DNA from: Fen-1254 sp963769605
Lineage (GTDB): Bacteria > Bacteroidota > Ignavibacteria > UBA10030
Direction: 5' to 3'
Length of the DNA: 64,000 nucleotides
Assembly (NCBI GenBank): GCA_963769605.1
Contig: CAVYML010000002.1
Span: 62,001-126,000 of the forward strand
In this document: positions 1 to 9,522 of the stretch, one piece after another
Layout of the letters: each line of letters opens with the position of its first letter
Numbering within the stretch: position 1 is the first letter of the stretch
The notes under the pieces: generated by a model
Database searches by the model: none
What the model was told of the DNA's origin: nothing
The model's input: the letters and a program-made list of their open reading frames with translations, nothing else
Made by a program: the position numbers and the translations under genes

Positions 1-10
1 CATGTTCAAT

Positions 11-1087
11 CTAATTCATTGCCTGAAGTTTTTCATGGAGCTTGTCGGCATGGATGGGCTGCAAGGCTTTCGTAGATTGTCGTATGACTAACTCCGTATC
101 TAAAACAATTTTTTCTATCGGCAATGGTGCGGAGGATTCAATATTATTAATGAGAATTTCCGTCGCTTTTTTCCCCAATTCAAACATAGGAGCGCGGGCG
201 GTCGTTAATTGTACGGGAACGTGTCTTGAAAACGGAATATCGTCATTACCGACAACGGATATCTGCCCGGGTACCTGAATATTCATTTCACTTAAAGCCG
301 CCATAACACCGAGAGCTACAAGATCGTTGTAGCAAACAATCGCGGTCGGATAATCAAGAAGACTTCTGTTATGAAAATATTCAAGACATTTTTTATAACC
401 GTCGTCAAGATGGGCGCCGGTCGGAATAATCATATCGCTGTTAAATGCAAAGTGACTTTCACTGTACGCCCGGCGGAAGCCGTCAATCCTCTCATAGGTA
501 TGAGAAGCGTGTTTTGGTCCGGCAAAATGCACGATTTTTGAATGACCGTTGTCCATCAAATATTGCATTACTTCTCTGATTGCTTTAATGTTGTCGATGC
601 TGACAACATTGGCCTGGATTCCGTTCACATTTTCTAAGAGCACAAAAGGGAAATTGATCATCCTTAACCGAAAGAGGTGTTCGATCTCGCTTGTTCCTTC
701 CAGAACCGGCGCAATGATGGCTCCTTTAATATCTTTGCCGGAGAAACTCTGTATGATCTTTTCTTCGGATTCATGATTGCCCTCTGAACTTGCAATACTG
801 ACTAAATAGCCTTTACTTCTGGCGTATTCCATAACACCCAAAGCAATCGCCGTATAAAATGGATTGTCCAACTCGCGGATGAGTAAACCGATACTGTCGA
901 AAGAGGATTCTGCGGCTTTTAAATTTCGCGCACTTCCATGAGGGCGATAATTCAATTCTTTTATTGCATCCAGAACAGCTTTTCTTGTCTCCGGCTTGAC
1001 GGTTTTTTTATTATTGAGTACGGCTGAAACCGTTCCGATTGAAACGCGGGCGTGCCCTGCAACATCACCAATTGTTACTTTTTGCAA
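11..1087 (-). CDS. LacI-family transcriptional regulator
   Basis: A 358-residue sugar-responsive DNA-binding regulator. Residues 3-50 form the LacI helix-turn-helix (VTIGDVAGHARVSIGTVSAV, then the hinge-proximal LNYRPHGSARNLK); residues 60-335 are a periplasmic-binding-protein-like effector domain. The start codon is TTG at 1085-1087, preceded by an AAGGAAC ribosome-binding site; no better ATG exists. It lies beside GH2, GH51 and GH3 genes on the same strand, so it probably represses them and releases DNA on binding a mono- or disaccharide. A palindrome at 1154-1169 upstream of its own start suggests autoregulation. The effector is not predictable from sequence. Confidence 0.93.
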   Translation of the reverse strand: MQKVTIGDVAGHARVSIGTVSAVLNNKKTVKPETRKAVLDAIKELNYRPHGSARNLKAAESSFDSIGLLIRELDNPFYTAIALGVMEYARSKGYLVSIASSEGNHESEEKIIQSFSGKDIKGAIIAPVLEGTSEIEHLFRLRMINFPFVLLENVNGIQANVVSIDNIKAIREVMQYLMDNGHSKIVHFAGPKHASHTYERIDGFRRAYSESHFAFNSDMIIPTGAHLDDGYKKCLEYFHNRSLLDYPTAIVCYNDLVALGVMAALSEMNIQVPGQISVVGNDDIPFSRHVPVQLTTARAPMFELGKKATEILINNIESSAPLPIEKIVLDTELVIRQSTKALQPIHADKLHEKLQAMN

Positions 1088-1153
1088 TATTGTTCCTTAT
1101 TTATGATTTGAGGCTTTTAAGTTAAAACTTAAATTTTTATAAAAATCATACTG

Positions 1154-1169
1154 ATTGAAACAATTCAAT
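1154..1169. promoter_or_regulatory. Candidate LacI-type operator
   Basis: ATTGAAACAATTCAAT has 6-bp inverted arms (ATTGAA/TTCAAT) around a 4-base centre and lies 67 bases upstream of the LacI-family start codon. Size and symmetry fit a LacI-family operator. The heptamer TTGAAAC also occurs in the upstream regions of the first GH2 gene (3909), of cstA (12189) and of the second GH2 gene (15729). A heptamer is short enough to recur by chance, so regulon membership is an inference. Confidence 0.4.
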
Positions 1170-1334
1170 TCATTTTCAATTTTTTCAATTTAGCCCAAAA
1201 TAGGATAGAAGTCAAGAAATAATCATAAGACTTTGGAAACGAATTTAAAAGCATTGTTGAGGCAGTGCGATAATAGAATTTTTGATTCGAAGAGAAGACG
1301 CCTCAAGATACTCAAAATACAAGCGTGTGATAAT

Positions 1335-1371
1335 AAAGCCGAGGAATTCAGATAACACCGAATTCCTCGGC
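1335..1371 (-). terminator. Rho-independent terminator of the GH2 gene
   Basis: A perfect 12-bp inverted repeat (GCCGAGGAATTC at 1338-1349 with GAATTCCTCGGC at 1360-1371, 10-base loop) lies just past the GH2 stop codon. Read on the minus strand it is followed by TTTATTA, a short U-rich tail. It separates the GH2 gene from the downstream LacI gene, which therefore probably has its own promoter. Confidence 0.75.
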
Positions 1372-1436
1372 TGCTGCCGTTCTTGCAACTTCAGCCGGCC
1401 GGTCTCTATCGATATAATTGCATCCCGCAGATATTT

Positions 1437-3884
1437 TTATTTTGAGTTTATAACTATTGTCTCTTCTCCAAGGCCGTCTGAAGCCGCTTTTAAAGTGATC
1501 TTGCCGGCCTTCTCTGTGGATTGAATCACTGCAAGACATAATCCGTTGGATGCTTTTCTTTGGTCTGCTTTGAACGACTCATCGCTTGTTTGACTGCCGT
1601 TATCTACGCCAGCGATGCGCCCTTCACCCGCGATCTTGAAGTGAATCAGATTATCTGCATGGGGCACCGGAGTTCCTCGGCTGTCGACAATTTTAACCGT
1701 AACAAATGAGAGATCTTTTCCGTCGGCAGTTATTTTCTTTCTATCTGCCTGAAGTACAATTTTTGCAGGCGTTCCGGCTGTTTTAATTTCCTGAGTGAGA
1801 ATTTTTTTCCCGCCGATGCGTCCGATTGCTTTGAGTGTTCCGGGTGTGTACGTAAGTTGCCAGGCAAGATGAAGTGCGTCGCCGATCTTTTTCTTGGTTC
1901 CTAAAGATTGCCCGTTCAGGAAAAGTTCCACCTCATCACAGTTCGTATAAGCCCATACGTCGATTGTTTGACCCTGCTTCCAATTCCAGTGAGGAAAAAT
2001 ATGCAACACCGGTTTATTGGTCCATTCACTTTGATACAGATAAAATGGATCTTTCGGGAAACCGGCCAAATCCACTATGCCGAAATATGAGCTTCGTGCA
2101 GGCCACGGATAGGGAGTAGGCTCGCCGAGATAATCGAAACCCGTCCAGATGAACTGACCGGAAATGAAATCGAATTTTTTCATCAGCTTCCAGGTCTCTT
2201 CATGAGTCGATCCCCATGGCGCGCTGCAGTTGTCGTATGAAGAGCAGCTCAAGTCCGCGTTTGCATCTTTCAAGGGAAGATCCCAGCGTGTCGGCCAGCG
2301 GCGTATACTGTCGGAAGGCATATCATAACTGCCGCGCGAATTCAATGAAGAAACCGTCTCTGAGCCAATAAGTCTTTTGCCGGGATGTGTCTGCTGGAAT
2401 TGAGCATAGTCGTCCTGATGATAGCTGTAACCGATAATATCAAGCGTGTCGGCACGCAGAACGGGATTCAATGAATCGATGGAATTGCAATTGGCTGTGA
2501 CGGGACGTGTGAGGTCGAGATTTTTAATGAATGAAACCAGTTCTTTAGCAATGACGGTTCCGCTGTGGTCTGCTGTATCCCACTGTTCTGCGACTTCATT
2601 GCCGATACTCCAGAGAAAGACACTGGGATGGTTTCTGTCCCGAAGAACCATATCCTGAATATCACGCTGGTGCCATTTGTCCCAATCCAATGAATAATCG
2701 AATTGCGTTTTTCCTTTCTTCCACATATCGAATGCCTCATCCATAACCATAAAGCCCATACGGTCGCAAAGCTCGAGAAGTTCGGGCGCCGGCGGATTAT
2801 GTGATGTCCGTATACCGTTCGCACCCATCGCTTTTAAAATTTCCAATTGACGTTCTAAAGCGCGATGGTTGATGGCAGCGCCCAGAAAACCGAGGTCGTG
2901 ATGATTGCAGACGCCGTTAATCTTTACATGCTTTCCATTGAGCAGAAGTCCTTTTTCCGTATCAAAAACAAACGAGCGTATTCCCAGAGTTGTTTCGTAG
3001 TTATCCTGCTCTTTTCCGTCTGCGATAATGCTCGTGATTATTTTATAGAGATAGGGATTTTCAGGAGACCATAAAAGAGGATTGGAAACGGTAAGCTGCT
3101 GCTCAATATTTCCGGCAGATGCTTTCATGAGTTTATTTTTTGTTTCAACTGCAGTGATTGTTTTTCCTTTTGCATCTATGATCGCAGTCTTTAATGTGAT
3201 TGCTTGATCTACCAGAGATGAATTCCGGATCTTTGTTTGAATGTTTACTTTAGCAGATTGTTCGGACACTTCCGGTGTTGTCACGTATGTTCCCCAATGA
3301 TCCACATGGATCTTCTCTGTTGTTACAAGCCAGACATTCCGATAGATGCCGGAGCCGGAATACCAGCGGGAATTAGGCTGTTTGGAGTTGTCTACTTTAA
3401 CTGCCAGAACGTTTTTTTCTTTTCCATATTTCAAGTACGGGGTTAATTCATAGCGAAAAGAACTGTAACCATACGGGCGCATTCCCAGCGAGTGGCCGTT
3501 GATCCACACTTCGCTGTTTTTGTATACGCCGTCGAAATCGATAAAAACCAATCGTCCTTTCTCCGCGACGGGAAGTGTAAAGCTCTTCCGATACCAGCCG
3601 ATACCGCCCGGCAGCGCTCCGCCGCCCGGAGTGGCAGGATTATCTTTGCTGAATTTTCCCTCGATACTCCAATCGTGCGGCAAGTCAAGAACCCGCCATA
3701 GGGAATCATTAAAACCGGGCATCTGCGCATCAGTCACGTCTCCCAGATTGAACTTCCAGCATTTATCGAAATTTTCCGTCTTTCTGGTTCCGCCTGACGA
3801 ACCCGCTGAAGAAATTGAAAGAGGCAGGATGAGAGTGATACAACAAATGCTCAGTATGAGCTTCTTGAATGAAAATGTATTCAT
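1437..3884 (-). CDS. Secreted GH2 beta-galactosidase-like glycoside hydrolase
   Basis: An 815-residue retaining glycosidase, exported by an N-terminal signal peptide (about residues 1-28). Order: GH2 sugar-binding jelly roll (about 40-190), immunoglobulin-like domain, TIM barrel, then C-terminal DUF4982-type and Big_1-like beta domains (about 620-815). The acid/base is E430 in SIGNEVAEQWD and the nucleophile E509 in LIGSETVSS. The layout resembles Bacteroidota periplasmic beta-galactosidases; specificity for galactosides over other beta-linked sugars is an inference. It sits with GH51 and GH3 enzymes on the same strand and ends in a strong terminator. Confidence 0.92.
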   Translation of the reverse strand: MNTFSFKKLILSICCITLILPLSISSAGSSGGTRKTENFDKCWKFNLGDVTDAQMPGFNDSLWRVLDLPHDWSIEGKFSKDNPATPGGGALPGGIGWYRKSFTLPVAEKGRLVFIDFDGVYKNSEVWINGHSLGMRPYGYSSFRYELTPYLKYGKEKNVLAVKVDNSKQPNSRWYSGSGIYRNVWLVTTEKIHVDHWGTYVTTPEVSEQSAKVNIQTKIRNSSLVDQAITLKTAIIDAKGKTITAVETKNKLMKASAGNIEQQLTVSNPLLWSPENPYLYKIITSIIADGKEQDNYETTLGIRSFVFDTEKGLLLNGKHVKINGVCNHHDLGFLGAAINHRALERQLEILKAMGANGIRTSHNPPAPELLELCDRMGFMVMDEAFDMWKKGKTQFDYSLDWDKWHQRDIQDMVLRDRNHPSVFLWSIGNEVAEQWDTADHSGTVIAKELVSFIKNLDLTRPVTANCNSIDSLNPVLRADTLDIIGYSYHQDDYAQFQQTHPGKRLIGSETVSSLNSRGSYDMPSDSIRRWPTRWDLPLKDANADLSCSSYDNCSAPWGSTHEETWKLMKKFDFISGQFIWTGFDYLGEPTPYPWPARSSYFGIVDLAGFPKDPFYLYQSEWTNKPVLHIFPHWNWKQGQTIDVWAYTNCDEVELFLNGQSLGTKKKIGDALHLAWQLTYTPGTLKAIGRIGGKKILTQEIKTAGTPAKIVLQADRKKITADGKDLSFVTVKIVDSRGTPVPHADNLIHFKIAGEGRIAGVDNGSQTSDESFKADQRKASNGLCLAVIQSTEKAGKITLKAASDGLGEETIVINSK

Positions 3885-4018
3885 AGTAAGTATCCCTTTA
3901 TAAAAAGATTGAAACTTTTATTTTATTGTTTTGTAACTCTGTCAATGTATTTTGAAATATATTATTTTTCCGTAACTACTCAGCTTATTCTGAAACATTT
4001 ATTTTTCGCTCGTTTTTC

Positions 4019-4080
4019 AATCCCCCTTTATCCCCTTTTTGAACAAAAGGGGGAGACTTCTTTCTTAAGTGAGGGGGATT
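4019..4080. repeat. Nested inverted repeat between GH genes
   Basis: Outer arms AATCCCCCT (4019-4027) and AGGGGGATT (4072-4080) enclose an inner hairpin CCCCTTTT (4032-4039) / AAAAGGGG (4045-4052). The structure is symmetrical and lies after the GH51 stop codon. It resembles the C-run/G-run intergenic palindromes seen in many copies in some bacterial genomes. It could also act as a transcription barrier or stabilise a 3' end. Only one copy was noticed in this window. Confidence 0.6.
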
Positions 4081-4120
4081 TATGATCTTTCATTATCACG
4101 CTGAGTAGTAACATTTTTCC

Positions 4121-6103
4121 TCAATGGCACAACATGCGGGATGGAATGATTTGTTTGACAAATCCCGGTCCATTAAAACTTATATCCAAAACTTTTCCTC
4201 CGGATGCCTGAAAGAACCTGACCTGAATTTTATGGAAAACGGATTTTAACATTATTGTACCGGATTCTTCCTTCGGAGCATGCTGCCCGTCGTTGTCCAC
4301 GACAATGGCATTGTCAATTAATAAAATTGCACCGTCGTCTGAATTGGCGTAGAATGTATAAAGGCCGTCTGCTGGAATTTTTATATATCCGCTGTACAGC
4401 ACTGCAAAATCCTCGCCGGAATTTTTTTCAGGGATAGCAAATTGGCCGATGATATCCGACCGCTGCACGGTCAGGGAATCAAAGTTCGGAATATGTTTCC
4501 ATGTGCCTTCATAATAGTTATAACGGACTCCCGGAGATGAAGTTTCAATATGTAAGGACGACGATAATACGAACGTTCCCTCAAGTTCCAGTACGACTAC
4601 AGACATAGGAGGCATTATGACTTCCAGACCAGAGGCTGCAAGTGTCGCTCCGGAAAAATCCGATGGATAAACGGCAGTCGGTGCGTCGAACGTGTTGTGC
4701 GCATTCATCTCTTTTGCAGTCAGGATCTTTCCTGAAACTGCGGTCGCGGAATATTTGACGAACTTGCAAATAATCCGCTGCCGGGACTTTGGATCGATAT
4801 TGCACAATGTTATATGAAGCTTCCCCTGGTCGTCGATGGAAGCGGACGAATTGACAGCAGGAATATGATCTTTTCCAAAAATATATTCTTGAGATTTGAC
4901 GGTCGTTTTAACCCAAAGTGCATTCTGATGAACTTTAAACATGTCAAAGACATGGTATGTAGGAGTCAAAACAATTTTCTCGTCTTTTGTGAGGATCATG
5001 GCCTGCAATACATTGATCATTTGAGCTATGTTGGCCATTTTCACGCGCTCACAGTGATTATTGAAGATATTCAAACTGCTTGCTGAGGTCAATGCATCGC
5101 GCAGCGTATTCTGTTGAAAAAGGAATCCCGGATTTGTTCCGGGTTCCACTCCATGCCAGGTTCCCCATTCATCCACAACGAGCGCAATCCGTTTCTGCGG
5201 ATCGTATCTATCCATAATCGCGCTGTGCCTTGATATTAATTCTTCTAACTTCAGAGATTTCTTTAAAACATCGAACCATCCGGATTCATCAAAATCAGCC
5301 GCTGTCCTCCCGTCATTAAAAGAATAATAATGAAGCGACAAACCGTTTATTTGATCGGCTGCATTTTTCATAATTGTTTCGGTCCAGGCGTAGTCGTCAT
5401 CGGAAGGGCCGCATGCGATTTTAAAAACTTTATGCGTGCCGTAATCGCGCATGTATGTTCCGTACCGCTTTGCCTGATCAGCATAGAACTCCGGTCTCAT
5501 ATTGCCGCCGCAGCCCCAGCTTTCATTCCCAATTCCCCAGTAATTAACTCCCCACGAACTATCCCGGCCGTTCTTTTTTCTGAGGTCTGTCAGGGGACTG
5601 ACATTATCCGAGTTAACGTATTCAACCCATTGCGAAAGCTCCTGAACTGTTCCGCTGCCGACATTTCCGGTAAAGTAAGGTTCGCATCCGACCTGCCGGC
5701 AGAATTCCAAAAATTCATGCGTGCCAAAGCTATTATCTTCCGTTACACCGCCCCAGTTAGTGTTGACCATCGATGGGCGGTTTCCGCGGGGACCGATTCC
5801 GTCTTTCCAGTGATATTCATCTGCAAAGCAGCCGCCCGGCCAGCGAAGAACGGGGATTTTAAGGCGCTTCAAAGCTTCGACTACATCTTTCCGGATGCCG
5901 TTCGTATTCGGAATTTTGGAATTCTCGCCGACCCAAATACCGCCGTAGATGCAGTTCCCCAGATGTTCCGAGAACTGACCGTAAATGTTCTTGTTGATTT
6001 TAGTCCGAAGATTCGATGCATCGATAGTTATAGAATCGGTTTGAATTTGAGCTTGTAAAGAAAACGAAAGTAAAGCGAAGATGAATGCAATGAGCTTTTT
6101 CAT
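4121..6103 (-). CDS. GH51 alpha-L-arabinofuranosidase with PA14 domain
   Basis: A 660-residue exported enzyme that releases terminal alpha-L-arabinofuranose from arabinoxylan, arabinan or similar polymers. A signal peptide covers about residues 1-19 (cleavage after LQAQ). The GH51 barrel and C-terminal beta domain span about 25-510. The acid/base is E194 in GIGNESWG and the nucleophile E312 in VVDEWGTWH; RWPGGCFADEYHW is also typical of the family. Residues about 525-655 form a PA14 module (YSGYIKIPADGLYTFYANSD), a likely carbohydrate-binding add-on. It sits between GH2 and GH3 genes on the same strand, consistent with hemicellulose breakdown. Confidence 0.95.
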   Translation of the reverse strand: MKKLIAFIFALLSFSLQAQIQTDSITIDASNLRTKINKNIYGQFSEHLGNCIYGGIWVGENSKIPNTNGIRKDVVEALKRLKIPVLRWPGGCFADEYHWKDGIGPRGNRPSMVNTNWGGVTEDNSFGTHEFLEFCRQVGCEPYFTGNVGSGTVQELSQWVEYVNSDNVSPLTDLRKKNGRDSSWGVNYWGIGNESWGCGGNMRPEFYADQAKRYGTYMRDYGTHKVFKIACGPSDDDYAWTETIMKNAADQINGLSLHYYSFNDGRTAADFDESGWFDVLKKSLKLEELISRHSAIMDRYDPQKRIALVVDEWGTWHGVEPGTNPGFLFQQNTLRDALTSASSLNIFNNHCERVKMANIAQMINVLQAMILTKDEKIVLTPTYHVFDMFKVHQNALWVKTTVKSQEYIFGKDHIPAVNSSASIDDQGKLHITLCNIDPKSRQRIICKFVKYSATAVSGKILTAKEMNAHNTFDAPTAVYPSDFSGATLAASGLEVIMPPMSVVVLELEGTFVLSSSLHIETSSPGVRYNYYEGTWKHIPNFDSLTVQRSDIIGQFAIPEKNSGEDFAVLYSGYIKIPADGLYTFYANSDDGAILLIDNAIVVDNDGQHAPKEESGTIMLKSVFHKIQVRFFQASGGKVLDISFNGPGFVKQIIPSRMLCH

Positions 6104-6150
6104 GAGTTTTGTGCTTCTATAAATGATGAGGATAATACCTTACAATTCGG

Positions 6151-8463
6151 TCACCTGACAATTAAAGTATCGCATAAAACTTCGACGGAACTTTTTCCGG
6201 CAAGAATTTCATAAGCGCCGGCCGGGACGCTTCGTTTCATCTCCATGCCGATAGCTGCGAGTTTATCGGGAGTCAGTTTAAAATGCACCGTTTTCGTTTC
6301 GCCAGGATTGAGTGTAACACGCACAAAATCTTTTAGTTCCTTCACGGGACGGGTTGGAAGGCTGATAAGAGCGTGAATGTAAAGCTGTACAATTTCATCA
6401 CCTTTCATCGATCCGGTATTGCTTACCTCAAGGGTAATGTCTGCAGTCTCATTTGTTGCGATATTTTTTGGAGAAATCTGCAGATGGGAATACTCAAATG
6501 TAGTATAACTCAGTCCAAAACCGAAAGGATAAAGAGGGGAAGAGTCGCTCAGGACATACTCCCGGTAGCGGGAAGGTTTATGGTCGTAATAGCAGGGCAA
6601 TTGACCGACGGAGCGCGGAATCGTAACGGTAAGCTTGCCGGAAGGATTTACTTTACCAAAAATCGCATCCACAATTGCAAGTCCGGTTTCCTGGCCGAGA
6701 TACCAGCATTCGACGATTGCAGGTGCTTTTTTGCTTACTTCATTGATCGTCAGCGGCCGTCCGTTGAAGAGCAGTACTACGGTCGGTTTACCGAGTTGAA
6801 GAATCGCATCCGCAAGTTCATTTTGTAGGCCGGCCAGATCCAAATCATCACGGTCTCCCAGATGTTTCTCACTCCATGCTTCACGGCAGATCAATTCGTT
6901 TTCGCCTAATACGAGAACAATTGCATCGGATTGCTTTGCTGTTTTCACTGCTTCCGCTATGAGTTTTCTATCGTCTTCCGGATTGCTCGGAATAGGATTT
7001 TCATTCACCTGCCAGTTGACTGCTTTATTCAAAGTCAATTTGCACCCTTCAGCATAGAGCACACGGAATTTATTTCCTGCGAATTCGCGGATCCCCTCCA
7101 GGACGCTCACGCCATGCATGGGGACTGCCGAGTAGCCGCCCAGATGAATGTCTGCGGCATTGGGTCCGATGACGGCAAGAGTTTTAATTTTTAGGGAATC
7201 AAAAGGAAGCGTCTTGTTCTCATTTTTCAGCAGAACCATTGCTTCGTATGCCGCCTTAAGGGCGAGAGCTTTGTGTTCTTTGGATTGTGTCACACGTTCC
7301 AACAAATCGATATCGGCGTAGGGATGTTCAAACAAGCCGCATTCAAATTTAACCCGCAGCACATCGGCTGCAGCATGGCGTATAACCGATGCAGAGAGCT
7401 TTCCCTGTTTCACTTGCTCGGCAAGCGACCCGAAACAACTCCCGTTTCCGAGTTCATAATCTATTCCTGCGTTGATAGAAAGAATTCCGGATTCTATTGA
7501 ATCTGCTGCTGCATTGTGTACACGATATGTCACATTCATACCGCCGCCGTCGCTCATAACGAATCCGTCAAATCCCCACTCGGTCCGCAAAATTTCGGTC
7601 AGGAGCTTGTGATTTACATGGTTTGGAATTCCATCCCATTCATTGTATGATGCCATAATTGATCGTGTGTGCGCTCTCGTGACGGCCATCTCGAAAGGAT
7701 AAAGATGATTCTCGCGGAATTCCCGTTCGGAATAATTCACAGGAGCAATATTGCGTCCGCCTTCAGGCTGCCCGTGACCTGCAAAATGTTTCATCGTAGC
7801 GGCAACATGATGATTGCCGATGAGCGAATCGCGTCCCTGGAAGCCGTAGACTGCGGCCATGCCGAGCCGCGATACTAAATAAGGATCCTCGCCGTAACAT
7901 TCTTCCGTGCGTCCCCATCGCGGATCACGGGCTAAATCGACGACCGGCGATAGAACCTGCCGGGTTCCGCGCGAACTCGCTTCAAGCGCTGAGGCGGTAA
8001 AAACCTGTTCGATGAGTGCTGTATCCCATGTGCATCCAAGCGCAATGGCCTGCGGAAATGAAGTGGCGCTGTCGGCCATAAATCCATGGAGCGATTCTCC
8101 GAAAGTGAATATGGGAATACCGAGACGGGTTTTTTCGATCATGTATCGCTGAATGCCGTTGATGCACTGTGCCTGACGGCGTATGGAATGATTCCGCCAG
8201 AACCCCCATGAAGCGTAGCTTCCAATACCGTGATTGAGCATGGCAGTATCCCTGGTTCCGATAAAATTTCCGTTCTCGTCGAATGCAAGAGTGTCCCGGG
8301 AAAACATGCCATAGAGCTGGGCTGCCTGTTCCTCCAGCGTCATGCGCTGCAGAAGATCGTTGATTCTTGTCTCAATCGGAATTGAAGGGTTTTTATAGAG
8401 GGGATGCTGAGCAAGGCAGGTTGTTAAAATCGAAATTGATAAAAATGTGATGATTGATTTCAT
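6151..8463 (-). CDS. Secreted GH3 beta-glucosidase/beta-xylosidase
   Basis: About 770 residues. The chosen start gives MKSIITFLSISILTTCLAQ, a clean signal peptide; an in-frame ATG at 8517 adds 18 hydrophilic residues and is less likely. The GH3 N-terminal barrel contains the nucleophile aspartate (D305 from the chosen start) in GFVMSDGGG. A GH3 C-terminal alpha/beta sandwich and a fibronectin-III-like domain (GDEIVQLYIHALISLP onward) follow. It hydrolyses short beta-linked oligosaccharides, completing the action of the neighbouring GH51 and GH2 enzymes. Glucosidase and xylosidase activities cannot be told apart here. No clear Shine-Dalgarno is visible, which is common in this group. Confidence 0.92.
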   Translation of the reverse strand: MKSIITFLSISILTTCLAQHPLYKNPSIPIETRINDLLQRMTLEEQAAQLYGMFSRDTLAFDENGNFIGTRDTAMLNHGIGSYASWGFWRNHSIRRQAQCINGIQRYMIEKTRLGIPIFTFGESLHGFMADSATSFPQAIALGCTWDTALIEQVFTASALEASSRGTRQVLSPVVDLARDPRWGRTEECYGEDPYLVSRLGMAAVYGFQGRDSLIGNHHVAATMKHFAGHGQPEGGRNIAPVNYSEREFRENHLYPFEMAVTRAHTRSIMASYNEWDGIPNHVNHKLLTEILRTEWGFDGFVMSDGGGMNVTYRVHNAAADSIESGILSINAGIDYELGNGSCFGSLAEQVKQGKLSASVIRHAAADVLRVKFECGLFEHPYADIDLLERVTQSKEHKALALKAAYEAMVLLKNENKTLPFDSLKIKTLAVIGPNAADIHLGGYSAVPMHGVSVLEGIREFAGNKFRVLYAEGCKLTLNKAVNWQVNENPIPSNPEDDRKLIAEAVKTAKQSDAIVLVLGENELICREAWSEKHLGDRDDLDLAGLQNELADAILQLGKPTVVLLFNGRPLTINEVSKKAPAIVECWYLGQETGLAIVDAIFGKVNPSGKLTVTIPRSVGQLPCYYDHKPSRYREYVLSDSSPLYPFGFGLSYTTFEYSHLQISPKNIATNETADITLEVSNTGSMKGDEIVQLYIHALISLPTRPVKELKDFVRVTLNPGETKTVHFKLTPDKLAAIGMEMKRSVPAGAYEILAGKSSVEVLCDTLIVR

Positions 8464-8751
8464 GATCGGAGTTCTCAGAGAATGAGTATGTAATCGCAAG
8501 TTCTTACGTATATCCATTGTAGATTTATTTTTATTCTGCAGCCGCGGGCGGCGTTGTTCCTTCGGGATGACCGCGGATTATTATTATATCCTACATGACT
8601 GTATCATCATTCGGTCAGGCTTCTGGAAGGTCGGCTTGACTCTTCGGGCTTGCTCCGCAGCATCGATCCGTTATGAACATAGTAAAAAATAAATCATAGA
8701 TCAAAGCGCATTCGTATCCGACGCTGTGAAATAATTTTTCTCTGCTCAGTT

Positions 8752-9507
8752 TTACCACCGGCTGTTCATCTGCTGGAAGCTCTTATCCAAATCCGCTCTC
8801 GAAGCTTTGAGAAATCCTCCCGACATTCCGTAACCGATTTCGAAGACATCGTTTTTCAGATCTTTCATGACCGATTCCACAAATTCCTTTGGCTTGAGAT
8901 CCACTTTAAAATTGCCTCTTTTGGCTCTTCCCTCAGGATTTAATTCCGTGTCGACTGCAGGCGGGATGACTTCAAAAACTTTGATTCCGGACTTTAAAAG
9001 CTGGTGCCTGAGTGCCATGGAAAAGGCATGCAGTCCGGCTTTTGTTGCGCTGTAGACCGGCATTCGGGCGGCGGGTACAAAACCCAATCCGGATGAAACA
9101 TTGATGATGGCGGCTTCTTTCTTTCCGGTCAAAGAGGGAATGAACAATCCGGATAAAATGATCGGCGCTTCCAGATTGATTTTAATTTCATTTTCTCCGG
9201 CGAGGTATTCCGCAATACCGTTGGTGAAATCTATATCTCTCTGCACGCCTGCATTGTTAATCAGAATGTTGAGAGCGCTGAAATTGGAGGTTATCCATTT
9301 TAAAAGTTCGGTTCGATCCGTTTCTTCGGCCGCATCGCATACTTTAATATGGAGATCTGGATGTTTTTCCTGTGCTTCCCGAAGTCTTTTTTCTCTGCGG
9401 CCGCAAATGATGACCTCATTCTTAGCTTCTAAGAAAGCCTCGGCCAGTGCATAGCCGATACCCATAGATCCGCCTGTGATAAGAACGGTATTTCCTGAAA
9501 TTTCCAT
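8752..9507 (-). CDS. SDR-family NAD(P)-dependent oxidoreductase
   Basis: A 251-residue classical short-chain dehydrogenase resembling DltE-type proteins. The Rossmann nucleotide-binding motif TGGSMGIG is at residues 11-18, NNAG at 84-87, and the catalytic Ser-Tyr-Lys at about S138/S139, Y152 and K156 (YSATKAG). An Arg after the second beta-strand (CGRREKR) suggests NADP(H) preference. It is cytosolic. It lies 15 bases downstream of the nitroreductase-like gene on the same strand, so the two are probably cotranscribed. The substrate is unknown. Confidence 0.9.
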   Translation of the reverse strand: MEISGNTVLITGGSMGIGYALAEAFLEAKNEVIICGRREKRLREAQEKHPDLHIKVCDAAEETDRTELLKWITSNFSALNILINNAGVQRDIDFTNGIAEYLAGENEIKINLEAPIILSGLFIPSLTGKKEAAIINVSSGLGFVPAARMPVYSATKAGLHAFSMALRHQLLKSGIKVFEVIPPAVDTELNPEGRAKRGNFKVDLKPKEFVESVMKDLKNDVFEIGYGMSGGFLKASRADLDKSFQQMNSRW

Positions 9508-9522
9508 TTTTAATTTTCTCCA

